A stretch of 9,856 nucleotides of DNA from DASXTB01 sp036505615 (GCA_036505615.1 DASXTB010000039.1:1-9856), one strand, 5' to 3'; positions 1 to 5,966 are shown, counted from the first letter of the stretch. A program made the numbers and translations. Notes: generated by a model not told the origin, from the sequence alone.

Positions 1-20
1 AGAGCAGCGCCCGCGATATG

Positions 21-99
21 TCAGAGCCCGGAGCGTAAGCGACGGGTCCTGCCGATTAAACACGTGGGCGGGACCCGTCGCTTACGCTCCGGGCTCTGA
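21..99. repeat. REP/REPIN-like perfect inverted repeat
   Basis: Positions 21-48 are the exact reverse complement of 72-99 (28 nt). The stem extends inward to 53/67 with a single G-T wobble, leaving a 13-nt loop at 54-66. The arm core reads cccggagcgtaagcgacggg, the style of REP-like palindromes spread through intergenic DNA of many environmental bacteria. No transposase is adjacent. It could act as an mRNA-end stabiliser, but no U-tract supports a terminator. Confidence 0.8.
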
Positions 100-141
100 C
101 GTAGGTGACGCCTGTGGCCCCCAGAAATGTCCAAACTCCAG

Positions 142-176
142 GCGCCGCTTCGCGGCGCAAAGTTCACGGAGTGAAC
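142..176 (-). terminator. Tandem hairpins at the 3' end of the secreted-protein gene
   Basis: Two stem-loops lie at the stop codon of the minus-strand gene. One is GTTCAC/GTGAAC (162-167/171-176), which overlaps the TGA at 164-166. The other is a perfect 7-bp GC stem (142-148/152-158) with a 3-nt loop. No U-run follows on the minus strand, so a classic intrinsic terminator is not shown. They may be transcript-end structures or another REP remnant. Confidence 0.35.
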
Positions 177-2104
177 CCATGATACCGGCCCATCCAATAT
201 GGAAGCAAAAAGAAACCCCCGTCATCTTCGCTGCGGCCGCCATTCCCACCATCGAGGGCGTAAGGATTTCCGTTCCATTTCATCAAAGGACGTTCATCGG
301 GAGACAGCACGAGCAGCGACTGCTGGCGATGAAAGCGATCCAAATTAGGATCGAGCACAATGTCCAGACGGTGCGAGTTGGTGACATCCCACGTTATCAA
401 ATCCATCGGAATCTGCTGCAAGGTCTGGATCGCTTCGCTGATCATGAGTCGCAGGTCAAAAGCCTCAGGTCGCAAGTCGAACGTCGCAGGTCGCAGGTCA
501 GATATCTCAGCTGAAACTCCCGATTTTTGACCTGCGACGTTCGACCTGCGACCTGCAACTCCCGAATTGTGACTTTCGACCTTCGACCTGCGACCTGCGA
601 CTCCCGAATTGTGACTTTCGGCCTTCGACTTTCGACCTTCGACGTTAGTCATTCCGATCGCATAAATAAAATTCCAGAGCGGATTACGTTCCGCCCGTTC
701 CACCAGCCAGCTTCGCTCCAGACTCTCGCTGTAAATCCCCCTGAGCTTCGGGTTTTCCTCATAGAGCAGCAGTGGATAGTAAGAGAGAAACGCCAGCTCG
801 TCATCGGAATGATTGACGTGTCCCGGAATGTTGATCTTTTGATTCCGCGTCAGCAGCGCGTAGCGGTGATCGTTAACCAGGCCGTCATAGGCCGCCTTGT
901 ACTTAGGGTTTCCGGTGATGTGATACGCCGTGCGGAGGTGTGACAGCAGGTGAAGCGCGCGCAGACCCGTTTCGCTTGCATCCGCCCAGATTTCGACGGG
1001 AGCCCACCAACCCCAGCGGGTCGGTTTGCCGTCAACATCGACCAGATGGTATCCGTGATCGATGATGTGAGAGGTAATTCTTTCGACGACGGCCCGGATT
1101 TCCTTTTTCTCCGTTTCGCCGGCGACAAGATCGTAGTAAATCGAGTAAGCGAAATAATGGCCGACAATCTCATCCGAGCTGGTGTCTCCTTTCCACTCCC
1201 ACTGGCCGTCCGGCGTGCGGTGCCACTCACCGTCTCTGGGACGCTCTTCGGCGCCCACCTGAATGAACGATCTTGCAGGAAAGCCGGATATTCCCGTGAT
1301 TGATTCCAGGCGCATCAGCGCCCGGATTCCCTGGCGTGCAAAGTCGCGCGCGGCCGTTTCGCCGGTAACCCGGTATCGAAAACATTCGGCCGCCACGTAT
1401 ATTGCCGTCCAGAGCCCATCGTTGTCGCTGGAAACCGTCTGGTTGGTGGAAAGATCACCCGCCGTACGCAAGTGCGAGCTTGCCGTCAGGCCGTGCCGAA
1501 CGTGGCGCGCCCGCACGCGCTCTTCGAACTGGCTGGCTTTCTCGGCCAGAACCATTGGCTTGTATTCGATCCGGCTGAATCCGGCGGGCGTTTCAATCCA
1601 AATGATTTTTCGGGGCGGGGCGACTTCTTGAAATCCAATTCCAATCACCCGATCATCGGGCAACCATCGTTTGCCCGCAAAGTATTCCAAGGCGGCGGGC
1701 GTAATCCCATAGTTGTAGCGAATGGCTCCGCGCGTTGTCCCGATCCAGAGCACTTCTGGAGCTTCCTCGGCGGTGACCGTTATCTCGTTCCAAGGGAGAA
1801 GCCGGTCCGAAGGGAACGATTCTAAGTTGCCGTCGATTTTCCGGAGCACCAGTCCCCTGGTCGATCCGAGTAGAGAATTCCCGTTGGAAAGGGCGCTTTG
1901 GGCTTGTCGTTTCAGCGAGACCTTCTCTCTGGTTTGCTGTTTGAATTCAACGACTGAATGGAAGGTCCGCACTTTTTGGAAGTAGCTGGAGGATGGTGGA
2001 TCCGAAGGTCCAGTTTGCCCTAAAGATCGGGGCGCGAAATTTGGAGCTAGGATCAGAAAAATCAGAAACTGAAAACTCTTACGGCTACTCAACCTCACGC
2101 GCAT
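164..2104 (-). CDS. Secreted hypothetical protein with propeller-like N-part, alpha-barrel-like C-part and an in-frame repeat insertion
   Basis: This 646-aa protein cannot be assigned to a named family. I chose the start at 2104 because it begins MRVRLSSRK, then a hydrophobic core FQFLIFLILAP and a cleavage-like SLGQ around residues 27-30, which together look like a signal peptide. The open frame continues upstream to 2329, but that part is antisense to the TPR gene and unlikely to be coding. Residues 119-126 (LWIGTTRG) and 168-175 (IWIETPAG) resemble two-component-regulator propeller strands. From about residue 226 (SDNDGLWT) the protein is helix-rich with many aromatic residues, like alpha/alpha-toroid carbohydrate-active enzymes; this is an inference and I see no assured catalytic residues. 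Residues about 486-553 are encoded by a heptamer-repeat array (448-649), giving low-complexity heptads such as GRRSKVE and DLRPATF. The reading frame survives the insertion and the C-terminus looks complete (YWMGRYHGFTP). Its leader is another heptamer array, with no well-placed Shine-Dalgarno. Confidence 0.72.
   Translation of the reverse strand: MRVRLSSRKSFQFLIFLILAPNFAPRSLGQTGPSDPPSSSYFQKVRTFHSVVEFKQQTREKVSLKRQAQSALSNGNSLLGSTRGLVLRKIDGNLESFPSDRLLPWNEITVTAEEAPEVLWIGTTRGAIRYNYGITPAALEYFAGKRWLPDDRVIGIGFQEVAPPRKIIWIETPAGFSRIEYKPMVLAEKASQFEERVRARHVRHGLTASSHLRTAGDLSTNQTVSSDNDGLWTAIYVAAECFRYRVTGETAARDFARQGIRALMRLESITGISGFPARSFIQVGAEERPRDGEWHRTPDGQWEWKGDTSSDEIVGHYFAYSIYYDLVAGETEKKEIRAVVERITSHIIDHGYHLVDVDGKPTRWGWWAPVEIWADASETGLRALHLLSHLRTAYHITGNPKYKAAYDGLVNDHRYALLTRNQKINIPGHVNHSDDELAFLSYYPLLLYEENPKLRGIYSESLERSWLVERAERNPLWNFIYAIGMTNVEGRKSKAESHNSGVAGRRSKVESHNSGVAGRRSNVAGQKSGVSAEISDLRPATFDLRPEAFDLRLMISEAIQTLQQIPMDLITWDVTNSHRLDIVLDPNLDRFHRQQSLLVLSPDERPLMKWNGNPYALDGGNGGRSEDDGGFFLLPYWMGRYHGFTP
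448..649. repeat. Heptamer array in two inverted blocks, inside a gene
   Basis: Block A (448-503) has eight 7-nt units in the form GTCGCAG, GTCAAAA, GCCTCAG, GTCGCAA, GTCGAAC, GTCGCAG, GTCGCAG, GTCAGAT. After a 13-nt spacer (504-516), block B (517-649) has 19 unbroken units of the reverse-complement type, for example CCTGCGA, CTTTCGA, CCTTCGA, with CTCCCGA and ATTGTGA variants. Within block B a six-unit, 42-nt segment (545-586) is repeated at 587-628 with two differences, indicating recent tandem duplication. The two blocks can pair (for example GTCGCAGGTC with GACCTGCGAC), so the locus can form a long imperfect hairpin. It lies entirely inside the minus-strand CDS. Confidence 0.9.
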
Positions 2105-2166
2105 TCTGCTTTCCGCCTTCTGACTTCTGCCTCCTGCCGCCTGATTCCTGCTTTCCGCCTTCCGGC
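2104..2166. repeat. Heptamer array between divergent genes
   Basis: There are nine consecutive 7-nt units on the plus strand: TTCTGCT, TTCCGCC, TTCTGAC, TTCTGCC, TCCTGCC, GCCTGAT, TCCTGCT, TTCCGCC, TTCCGGC. The array fills almost all of the 78-bp spacer between the divergent secreted-protein and TPR genes and runs into the ATG of the former. The word family (GCAGAAG type on the minus strand) is unrelated to the array at 448-649, but the period is identical. The minus-strand leader contains GGAGG within the array, too far from the ATG to be a normal Shine-Dalgarno. Confidence 0.85.
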
Positions 2167-2167
2167 C

Positions 2168-2176
2168 TGCTAGAAT
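2168..2176 (+). promoter_or_regulatory. Extended -10 promoter, probably leaderless, for the TPR gene
   Basis: TGCTAGAAT is an extended -10 element (TGn plus TAGAAT, five of six matches to TATAAT). It ends 6 nt before the ATG at 2183, which puts the expected transcription start at or next to the start codon. There is no Shine-Dalgarno and no recognisable -35; the upstream DNA is the heptamer array. The same arrangement precedes the radical SAM gene. Confidence 0.5.
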
Positions 2177-2182
2177 GCCCTT

Positions 2183-2524
2183 ATGGACAAAGACGACTTC
2201 TACCTGAAGGGAATGGAAGCTTTCTCTGAAGACAGATTTGGAGATGCCGTCACATATCTGCGCCAGGCGACTGAATTGGATGCCGATTTCGCAGATGCCT
2301 ACCATGCACTGGCCATGGCCTGCTATCACGATGGAGACTTCGACGGCTCCATTCAGGCATCTAAGAGGTTAACCGAGTTGGAACCTGAGAATATTCTTGG
2401 ATGGACCAGCCTCTCAATGGCTTACCAGCGAAAGGGAATGATTGCTGAGGCCGAGTCGGCAGGCGGAAGGGCCAAGGCGCTCGGTTTCAAGGACCCTTTT
2501 GGAAAATCAAAGACGGAACGCTGA
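2183..2524 (+). CDS. Small TPR-repeat protein
   Basis: The product is a 113-aa soluble protein with no signal peptide or membrane segment. It contains about three tetratricopeptide units: residues about 4-36 (YLKGMEAFSEDRFGDAVTYL), 37-70 (ADAYHALAMACYHDGDFDGS, with the consensus small/Gly/Ala spacing) and 71-104 (ILGWTSLSMAYQRKGMIAEA). The C-terminus GFKDPFGKSKTER is a short basic tail. TPR units form helix-turn-helix scaffolds for protein binding; the partner cannot be told from the sequence. It is monocistronic: a heptamer array lies upstream and a convergent zinc-ribbon gene ends 13 nt downstream. The start is fixed by the extended -10 element just upstream and the absence of a better ATG. 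Confidence 0.85.
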   Translation: MDKDDFYLKGMEAFSEDRFGDAVTYLRQATELDADFADAYHALAMACYHDGDFDGSIQASKRLTELEPENILGWTSLSMAYQRKGMIAEAESAGGRAKALGFKDPFGKSKTER

Positions 2525-2537
2525 TCCAGCCTCAATT

Positions 2538-2762
2538 TCAGCTTGAAGGCAATTCTCCCAGCTCGGTTCTTTTCTTCAGCGGCTCCGACTTCTTCGGGCG
2601 CCCCTCCCCATGCCGGAAATCGTGCTCAAAATAACAAGTCTCACAGCGCACTTTGCCCACCTGGCGGTTCATCAGGGTGACGATGGCATGGTTGGTAAGC
2701 AATCGGCAGCGAATGCAGTAATCATCTACCGTGTCGCCCAGGCGCAATTCCCTCTTAAGCAT
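2538..2762 (-). CDS. Small zinc-ribbon protein (two CxxC pairs)
   Basis: This 74-aa protein has two CxxC pairs, CIRC (C16, C19) and CETC (C40, C43), 20 residues apart. That is the pattern of a zinc ribbon binding one Zn(II). The N-terminus MLKRELRLGDTVDDYC is charged, and the tail (about residues 50-74) is basic and probably disordered. I chose the start at 2762 rather than an upstream in-frame ATG at 2792 because a strong Shine-Dalgarno, GGGAGGTG, sits just before it. I recall similar short CxxC proteins of unknown role in Acidobacteria and Deltaproteobacteria, but no function can be stated. A nucleic-acid or protein-interaction role is a guess. The promoter has an operator-like palindrome over its -10 box. 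Confidence 0.8.
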   Translation of the reverse strand: MLKRELRLGDTVDDYCIRCRLLTNHAIVTLMNRQVGKVRCETCYFEHDFRHGEGRPKKSEPLKKRTELGELPSS

Positions 2763-2764
2763 CA

Positions 2765-2772
2765 CACCTCCC
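2765..2772 (-). promoter_or_regulatory. Shine-Dalgarno deciding the zinc-ribbon start
   Basis: On the minus strand GGGAGGTG (2772-2765) lies directly upstream of the ATG at 2762, with its GGAGG core 4 nt away. It fixes the start at 2762 and shows that this genome does use Shine-Dalgarno initiation for some genes. Confidence 0.8.
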
Positions 2773-2794
2773 TTGGCTGGAAAGACGGTCAACT

Positions 2795-2830
2795 AGGCTG
2801 GATTTTACCAGCCTCCGGCACAAGAGACAA
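2795..2830 (-). promoter_or_regulatory. Promoter with a palindromic operator candidate for the zinc-ribbon gene
   Basis: Read on the minus strand, TTGTCT (2830-2825), a 17-nt spacer and TAAAAT (2807-2802) match sigma-70 -35 and -10 boxes at four and five of six positions. The -10 hexamer is exactly the 6-nt loop of a perfect 7-bp inverted repeat, AGGCTGG/CCAGCCT (2795-2801/2808-2814). Predicted transcription would start near 2795 and give a leader of about 33 nt ending in the Shine-Dalgarno. A palindrome over the -10 suggests a repressor site. All of this is inferred from sequence. Confidence 0.45.
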
Positions 2831-2965
2831 ACGACGAGATTCTCCAGCGCTCAAAGCGTCGAGGAGATGCATCAGTTTCCAGCTTTCACCGTCAGATTGC
2901 AACGGTAATTTTCCCTCCGAAACTTTAGCTTGAACCTTCTACTACATTTCTTCATCATCCTTGAC

Positions 2966-4030
2966 ATGAACCGCAGTATTCGCCCCCATGCCGGTCCCCT
3001 GTTATTGCTTTTTTCTCTGGCGGTCGCGATTCCGCTTTCCGCTCAGAGGGCCAACCGGACGACGACCTTCAGAGCCAGTGCCGAAGAGGTGGTGATGCAC
3101 GTCCGGTTCACAGACCGCGTAGGAAAGGCGATCACCGACCTGCGGCCGGAGGAAGTGAAGCTGTTCGAAGACGGCGTGGAGCAGAAGGTTGAGCGCGTAT
3201 TCACTTCTCAGGAGCCGTTTGACGTGGCTCTGTTGCTGGATTCCAGCCCCAGCACCGTCAATAACCTGGAAGCAATTCGACAGCAGTCGGTCGACTTTGT
3301 CATACAGTTAATGCAAAACAACCGGTTATTGCTGCTCACCTTCGATGACGAGGTATACGTCGACTGTGATTGGACTTCCATTCCTGAGAAAGTAGAAGAA
3401 GCAGTTCAGCAGGTCCGCACCAACCAGAAGGCGGACCACACCGTCCTCTACGAAGCTGTGGCTCTGGCGGCAAAGAAAAAATTCACGCGGGATGCTCCTC
3501 GTAAGGCGATGATCTTATACACGGACGGAATTGATGAGGGAAGCCGCGGAATTTCGGAGCGAGACTCTGTGAAGATTATTGAAGAATCCGGAATCGTAGT
3601 CTACTGCATTCAATATGACTCTCGAGACCACTACCGGCGGCTTTACGATCCCGTGCGCCGTTCACCTACCGATCCGGGATGGGATCCCCCGGTCGGCTCG
3701 ACCGGCGGAAAGGTGGGGCCGATTTTTGTAGGACGCAACCCTTCTAATCGAGACACTGCCGAATATATCGCTCAATCCAAGTACGACCACGCCAAGAAAT
3801 ACCTGACTGCGCTTTCGGAAGCCGGCGGGGGACGTTATTTCGAAACGCTCAAGCTTCCGGACCTGGCGGCCGCGTATACAAAGATCATCGATGAGTTGTC
3901 GCGGGTTTCCACCGTTACCTACATTCCTCAGCGCAGGATCCGAGACGGTCAGTTCCACCGCGTAAGGATAACCAGCGTCCGGGAAGGAGTCGCGGTGCAA
4001 ACGACGCGCCAGGGATATTGGGCCAAGTAA
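2966..4030 (+). CDS. Secreted VWFA-related protein (acidobacterial type)
   Basis: This 354-aa protein has a signal peptide (MNRSIRPH, then a LLLLFSLAVAIP core, cleavage near LSAQ). Its N-terminal domain carries the phrase TDRVGKAITDLRPEEVKLFEDG, typical of the VWFA-related family abundant in Acidobacteria. A von Willebrand factor A domain follows with the metal-ion-dependent adhesion site: DSSPS at residues 92-96, a threonine in ADHTVLYEA near 149, and TDG at 186-188. The C-terminus has the family's closing strand pattern (FHRVRITSVREGVAVQTTRQGYW). Such proteins probably bind ligands or other proteins outside the cytoplasm through a divalent metal. A TTG at 2930 in the same frame would add 12 residues and is less likely, because the ATG gives a normal signal peptide. 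No Shine-Dalgarno is visible. The next gene overlaps it by 13 nt. Confidence 0.88.
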   Translation: MNRSIRPHAGPLLLLFSLAVAIPLSAQRANRTTTFRASAEEVVMHVRFTDRVGKAITDLRPEEVKLFEDGVEQKVERVFTSQEPFDVALLLDSSPSTVNNLEAIRQQSVDFVIQLMQNNRLLLLTFDDEVYVDCDWTSIPEKVEEAVQQVRTNQKADHTVLYEAVALAAKKKFTRDAPRKAMILYTDGIDEGSRGISERDSVKIIEESGIVVYCIQYDSRDHYRRLYDPVRRSPTDPGWDPPVGSTGGKVGPIFVGRNPSNRDTAEYIAQSKYDHAKKYLTALSEAGGGRYFETLKLPDLAAAYTKIIDELSRVSTVTYIPQRRIRDGQFHRVRITSVREGVAVQTTRQGYWAK

Positions 4031-4641
4031 GCCCGGTGCAGTTTTCTAAGCCTGCCCTCTACATAACTCTGCACTCGATCCTGGTCGTCGGATGGATCGG
4101 ATTCTTCGCCGCTTTCATTCGCGCGCGCGGGAAGAGGGTGTCGGATGAAAAGAATAAGCGCCAGTCCGGCCGTTCCCGCCTGGGGATCGTTCTGCAAGGG
4201 GTCGCGTTCTTTCTAGCCTGGAGTATTCAGCACTGGCCATCTGACAATCTGCTAAAGCTTCCCGATGCGCGATGGAACTATCCGCTGGCGCTTGTTGCCG
4301 GGGCGCTTCTGGCCGGCTCGATCTGGCTGGCCGCGTCGGCCGTGCGGACGCTTGGGAAACAGTGGAGCCTGACGGCACGCCTGTTGGAAGGTCACGAGCT
4401 TGTCATGTCAGGTCCTTATCGACGGGTGCGCCATCCGATTTACACCGCTTTGTTGGGAATGTTGATCGCAACTCTGTTGATTCACAGTCATTGGTTTGCT
4501 CTTCCGGTGACAATTTCGATCTTCCTTTTTGGCACCTGGATTCGCGTTTCCGAAGAAGACCGCTTGCTGGCGCAGCAGTTCGGCGCTGTTTTTGATGCTT
4601 ATCGGGATCAAGTGCCAGCGTTGCTTCCGAGATTGTGGTAA
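4018..4641 (+). CDS. ICMT/PEMT-type integral membrane methyltransferase
   Basis: This 207-aa protein has about four to five hydrophobic segments (residues about 12-33, 54-71, 87-107 and a long stretch at 142-175). The C-terminal half carries the signature of the isoprenylcysteine carboxyl methyltransferase/phospholipid methyltransferase family: SGPYRRVRHPIYTALLGM around residues 129-147, then EEDRLLAQQFGAVFDAYRDQVPALLPRLW at the end. The conserved RHP and EE residues bind S-adenosylmethionine in characterised members. The bacterial substrate is unknown and is usually a lipid or small lipophilic compound. The start is uncertain: TTG at 4018 overlaps the VWA gene by 13 nt and has a weak AGGG 3 nt upstream, while GTG at 4036 is an in-frame alternative. 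The overlap suggests translational coupling to the VWA gene. Confidence 0.83.
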   Translation: MGQVSPVQFSKPALYITLHSILVVGWIGFFAAFIRARGKRVSDEKNKRQSGRSRLGIVLQGVAFFLAWSIQHWPSDNLLKLPDARWNYPLALVAGALLAGSIWLAASAVRTLGKQWSLTARLLEGHELVMSGPYRRVRHPIYTALLGMLIATLLIHSHWFALPVTISIFLFGTWIRVSEEDRLLAQQFGAVFDAYRDQVPALLPRLW

Positions 4642-4647
4642 TCTCGG
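4627..4647 (+). terminator. Hairpin spanning the methyltransferase stop codon
   Basis: A perfect 8-bp stem CCGAGATT/AATCTCGG (4627-4634/4640-4647) with loop GTGGT straddles the TAA at 4639-4641. No U-tract follows, so it is at best a Rho-independent-like or mRNA 3'-stabilising structure. Confidence 0.35.
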
Positions 4648-4655
4648 ACCGCAAT

Positions 4656-4723
4656 TCAGCTGTCAGGTGTCAGCCATCAGCAAGAGCCAGCTCATCAGGG
4701 AACGGGCTATACCTGACCGCTGA
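4656..4723. repeat. Short heptamer array with an inverted partner
   Basis: Units CAGCTGT, CAGGTGT, CAGCCAT and CAGCAAG run at 4657-4684. TCAGCTGTCAGGT (4656-4668) is the inverse of ACCTGACCGCTGA (4711-4723) at 12 of 13 positions. The layout, a 7-nt word array facing an inverted copy, mirrors the one at 448-649, although the word differs. It starts 15 nt after the methyltransferase stop. Confidence 0.6.
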
Positions 4724-4763
4724 AAAGTGACGGCCTCTGCTGGGTTTGGAATGTGAGAAAAAA

Positions 4764-4909
4764 TCAGAACCGCGCCCGTAAGGGCGCGTGGGGAGAATTT
4801 TTGTTAACTTCTCGGCTCCTAGAGAATGCTCTGAACCGGCAGCAAATTAGAAAAATTTCGGCGAATCTTGTTAGATTCACCGCGCGCGCCCTGACGGGCG
4901 CGGTTCTGA
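4764..4909. repeat. REPIN-like foldback: two inverted REP hairpins around a semi-palindromic spacer
   Basis: Positions 4764-4788 match the reverse complement of 4885-4909 at 24 of 25 nt. Each arm is itself a hairpin (cgcgcc CGTAA/TGACG ggcgcg type) flanked by tcagaac/gttctga. The 96-nt spacer also folds. GAATTTTTGTTAA (4796-4808) faces TTAGAAAAATTTC (4847-4859) imperfectly, and GAATCT/AGATTC (4863-4868/4873-4878) forms a small side hairpin. The whole 146 nt can form one branched structure. The rest of the spacer at 4724-4988 shows no gene. Confidence 0.75.
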
Positions 4910-4973
4910 GTTCTTGTCCCGGCAGAGGCGTGTGTCAAGGAAACGAATATTTCGTAAAACGCGCGCCACGCCG

Positions 4974-4982
4974 TGTTAGATT
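4974..4982 (+). promoter_or_regulatory. Extended -10 promoter, probably leaderless, for the radical SAM gene
   Basis: TGTTAGATT (TGn plus TAGATT) ends 6 nt before the ATG at 4989, the same spacing as at the TPR gene. No Shine-Dalgarno and no convincing -35 are present. Transcription would begin at or next to the start codon. Confidence 0.45.
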
Positions 4983-4988
4983 ATTTTA

Positions 4989-5966
4989 ATGAATACTTTC
5001 GATGTCCTTCAAAGCTGGTGGAGAATTCTTTGCGGCCATATTCCTGCCCTCTCAATTGAGCTTACGCGCGAGTGCCCTCTTTCCTGCCCGGGCTGTTACG
5101 CCTATAACAACGAGCATCTGGGCGGCGCGACGATACTGAGAGAGGTTAATGATTACAAGGGGCAGCAGCTCGTCGATGAAGTCCTGGCGCTGGTCGATCG
5201 CCTCCGCCCGCTCCACTTGTCGATTGTCGGGGGTGAACCGCTGGTGCGCTTTCGCGAGTTGAATCAAATCCTGCCGCAGCTCTCGTCACGCAGGATCCAT
5301 ACTCAGCTGGTAACCAGTGCCGTGCGCCCTATTCCTGTTGAATGGGCGGCCATAGACCGTTTGACCTTCGTCGTTTCCATCGACGGATTACAAGCGGAGC
5401 ATGATGCGCGCCGCAAGCCCGCCACCTATGACCGCATCCTGAAAAGCATTGAAGGACACCAGGTCACCGTACATTGCACGATCACACGCCAGATGACGGA
5501 GCGTCCGGGATATTTGCGAGAATTCATGGATTTTTGGACGCCGCGCAAGGAAGTCAAGAAAGTCTGGATGAGCATCTTCACTCCTCAGGTCGGAGAAACC
5601 AGCTACGAAATCCTTCCAAAAGAAATCCGGGAGCGGGTAATTGGTGAACTTTTGGAATTACGCGCAAGGTATCCGAAACTGGATATGGCGAAGTCGTTGA
5701 TTGAAGCTTACTCGAATCCGCCTGCGAATCCCGATCACTGCATCTTTGCCAAGACCACTCGCTCAGTAACAGCTGATTTAAAGCGCCGCATTACCCCCTG
5801 TCAATTCGGCGGAAACCCGGATTGTTCCCAATGCGGCTGTATTGCATCCGCCGGCCTGACCGCCCTTGGCCGTCACCGTCTGCCTACCGGCATTCGGGTA
5901 GGGTGGCTCTACGATGCCTCCTACAAGATTGGCCATATGGTTGCTGCCATTAGCCAAGGCAAATGA
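4989..5966 (+). CDS. Radical SAM protein with C-terminal SPASM/twitch-like cysteine cluster
   Basis: This 325-aa protein carries the radical SAM motif CxxxCxxC as CPLSCPGC (C29, C33, C36), preceded by the LSIELTREC strand. It has GGEP at residues 81-84, which contacts the methionine moiety of S-adenosylmethionine in this superfamily. VVSIDGL near 128-134 is a later barrel strand of the MoaA/NifB/PqqE-like group. The C-terminal segment has five more cysteines (C251, C271, C279, C282, C284), including CSQCGC, consistent with an auxiliary iron-sulfur cluster in a SPASM- or twitch-like domain. Enzymes with this layout often modify peptides or small cofactors, but no precursor peptide, partner enzyme or transporter is adjacent, so the substrate is unknown. 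The N-terminus (FDVLQSWWRILCGHIP) is amphipathic rather than a signal peptide. It appears monocistronic, flanked by repeat-rich spacers. Confidence 0.85.
   Translation: MNTFDVLQSWWRILCGHIPALSIELTRECPLSCPGCYAYNNEHLGGATILREVNDYKGQQLVDEVLALVDRLRPLHLSIVGGEPLVRFRELNQILPQLSSRRIHTQLVTSAVRPIPVEWAAIDRLTFVVSIDGLQAEHDARRKPATYDRILKSIEGHQVTVHCTITRQMTERPGYLREFMDFWTPRKEVKKVWMSIFTPQVGETSYEILPKEIRERVIGELLELRARYPKLDMAKSLIEAYSNPPANPDHCIFAKTTRSVTADLKRRITPCQFGGNPDCSQCGCIASAGLTALGRHRLPTGIRVGWLYDASYKIGHMVAAISQGK

Noticed and set aside
448..649. Repeat array as a possible CRISPR
   Set aside because: The units are 7 nt, contiguous, degenerate and without unique spacers; no cas gene is nearby.
527..943. Plus-strand open frame over the heptamer array
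   Set aside because: It is open because the repeat lacks stops and because it is antisense to a real gene; no domain or initiation signal is visible.
2105..2329. Upstream extension of the secreted-protein reading frame
   Set aside because: It is antisense to the TPR gene and passes through a heptamer array, which stays open in any frame; the signal peptide starts at 2104.
2763..2792. ATG at 2792 as the start of the zinc-ribbon gene
   Set aside because: The strong GGGAGGTG lies downstream of it and right before the ATG at 2762.
2930..2965. TTG start for the VWA protein
   Set aside because: It adds 12 residues before a normal signal peptide and has no Shine-Dalgarno; the ATG at 2966 fits better.
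4753..4988. 78-codon open frame before the radical SAM gene
   Set aside because: It runs through both REP hairpins of the foldback and has basic, low-complexity composition typical of non-coding DNA.
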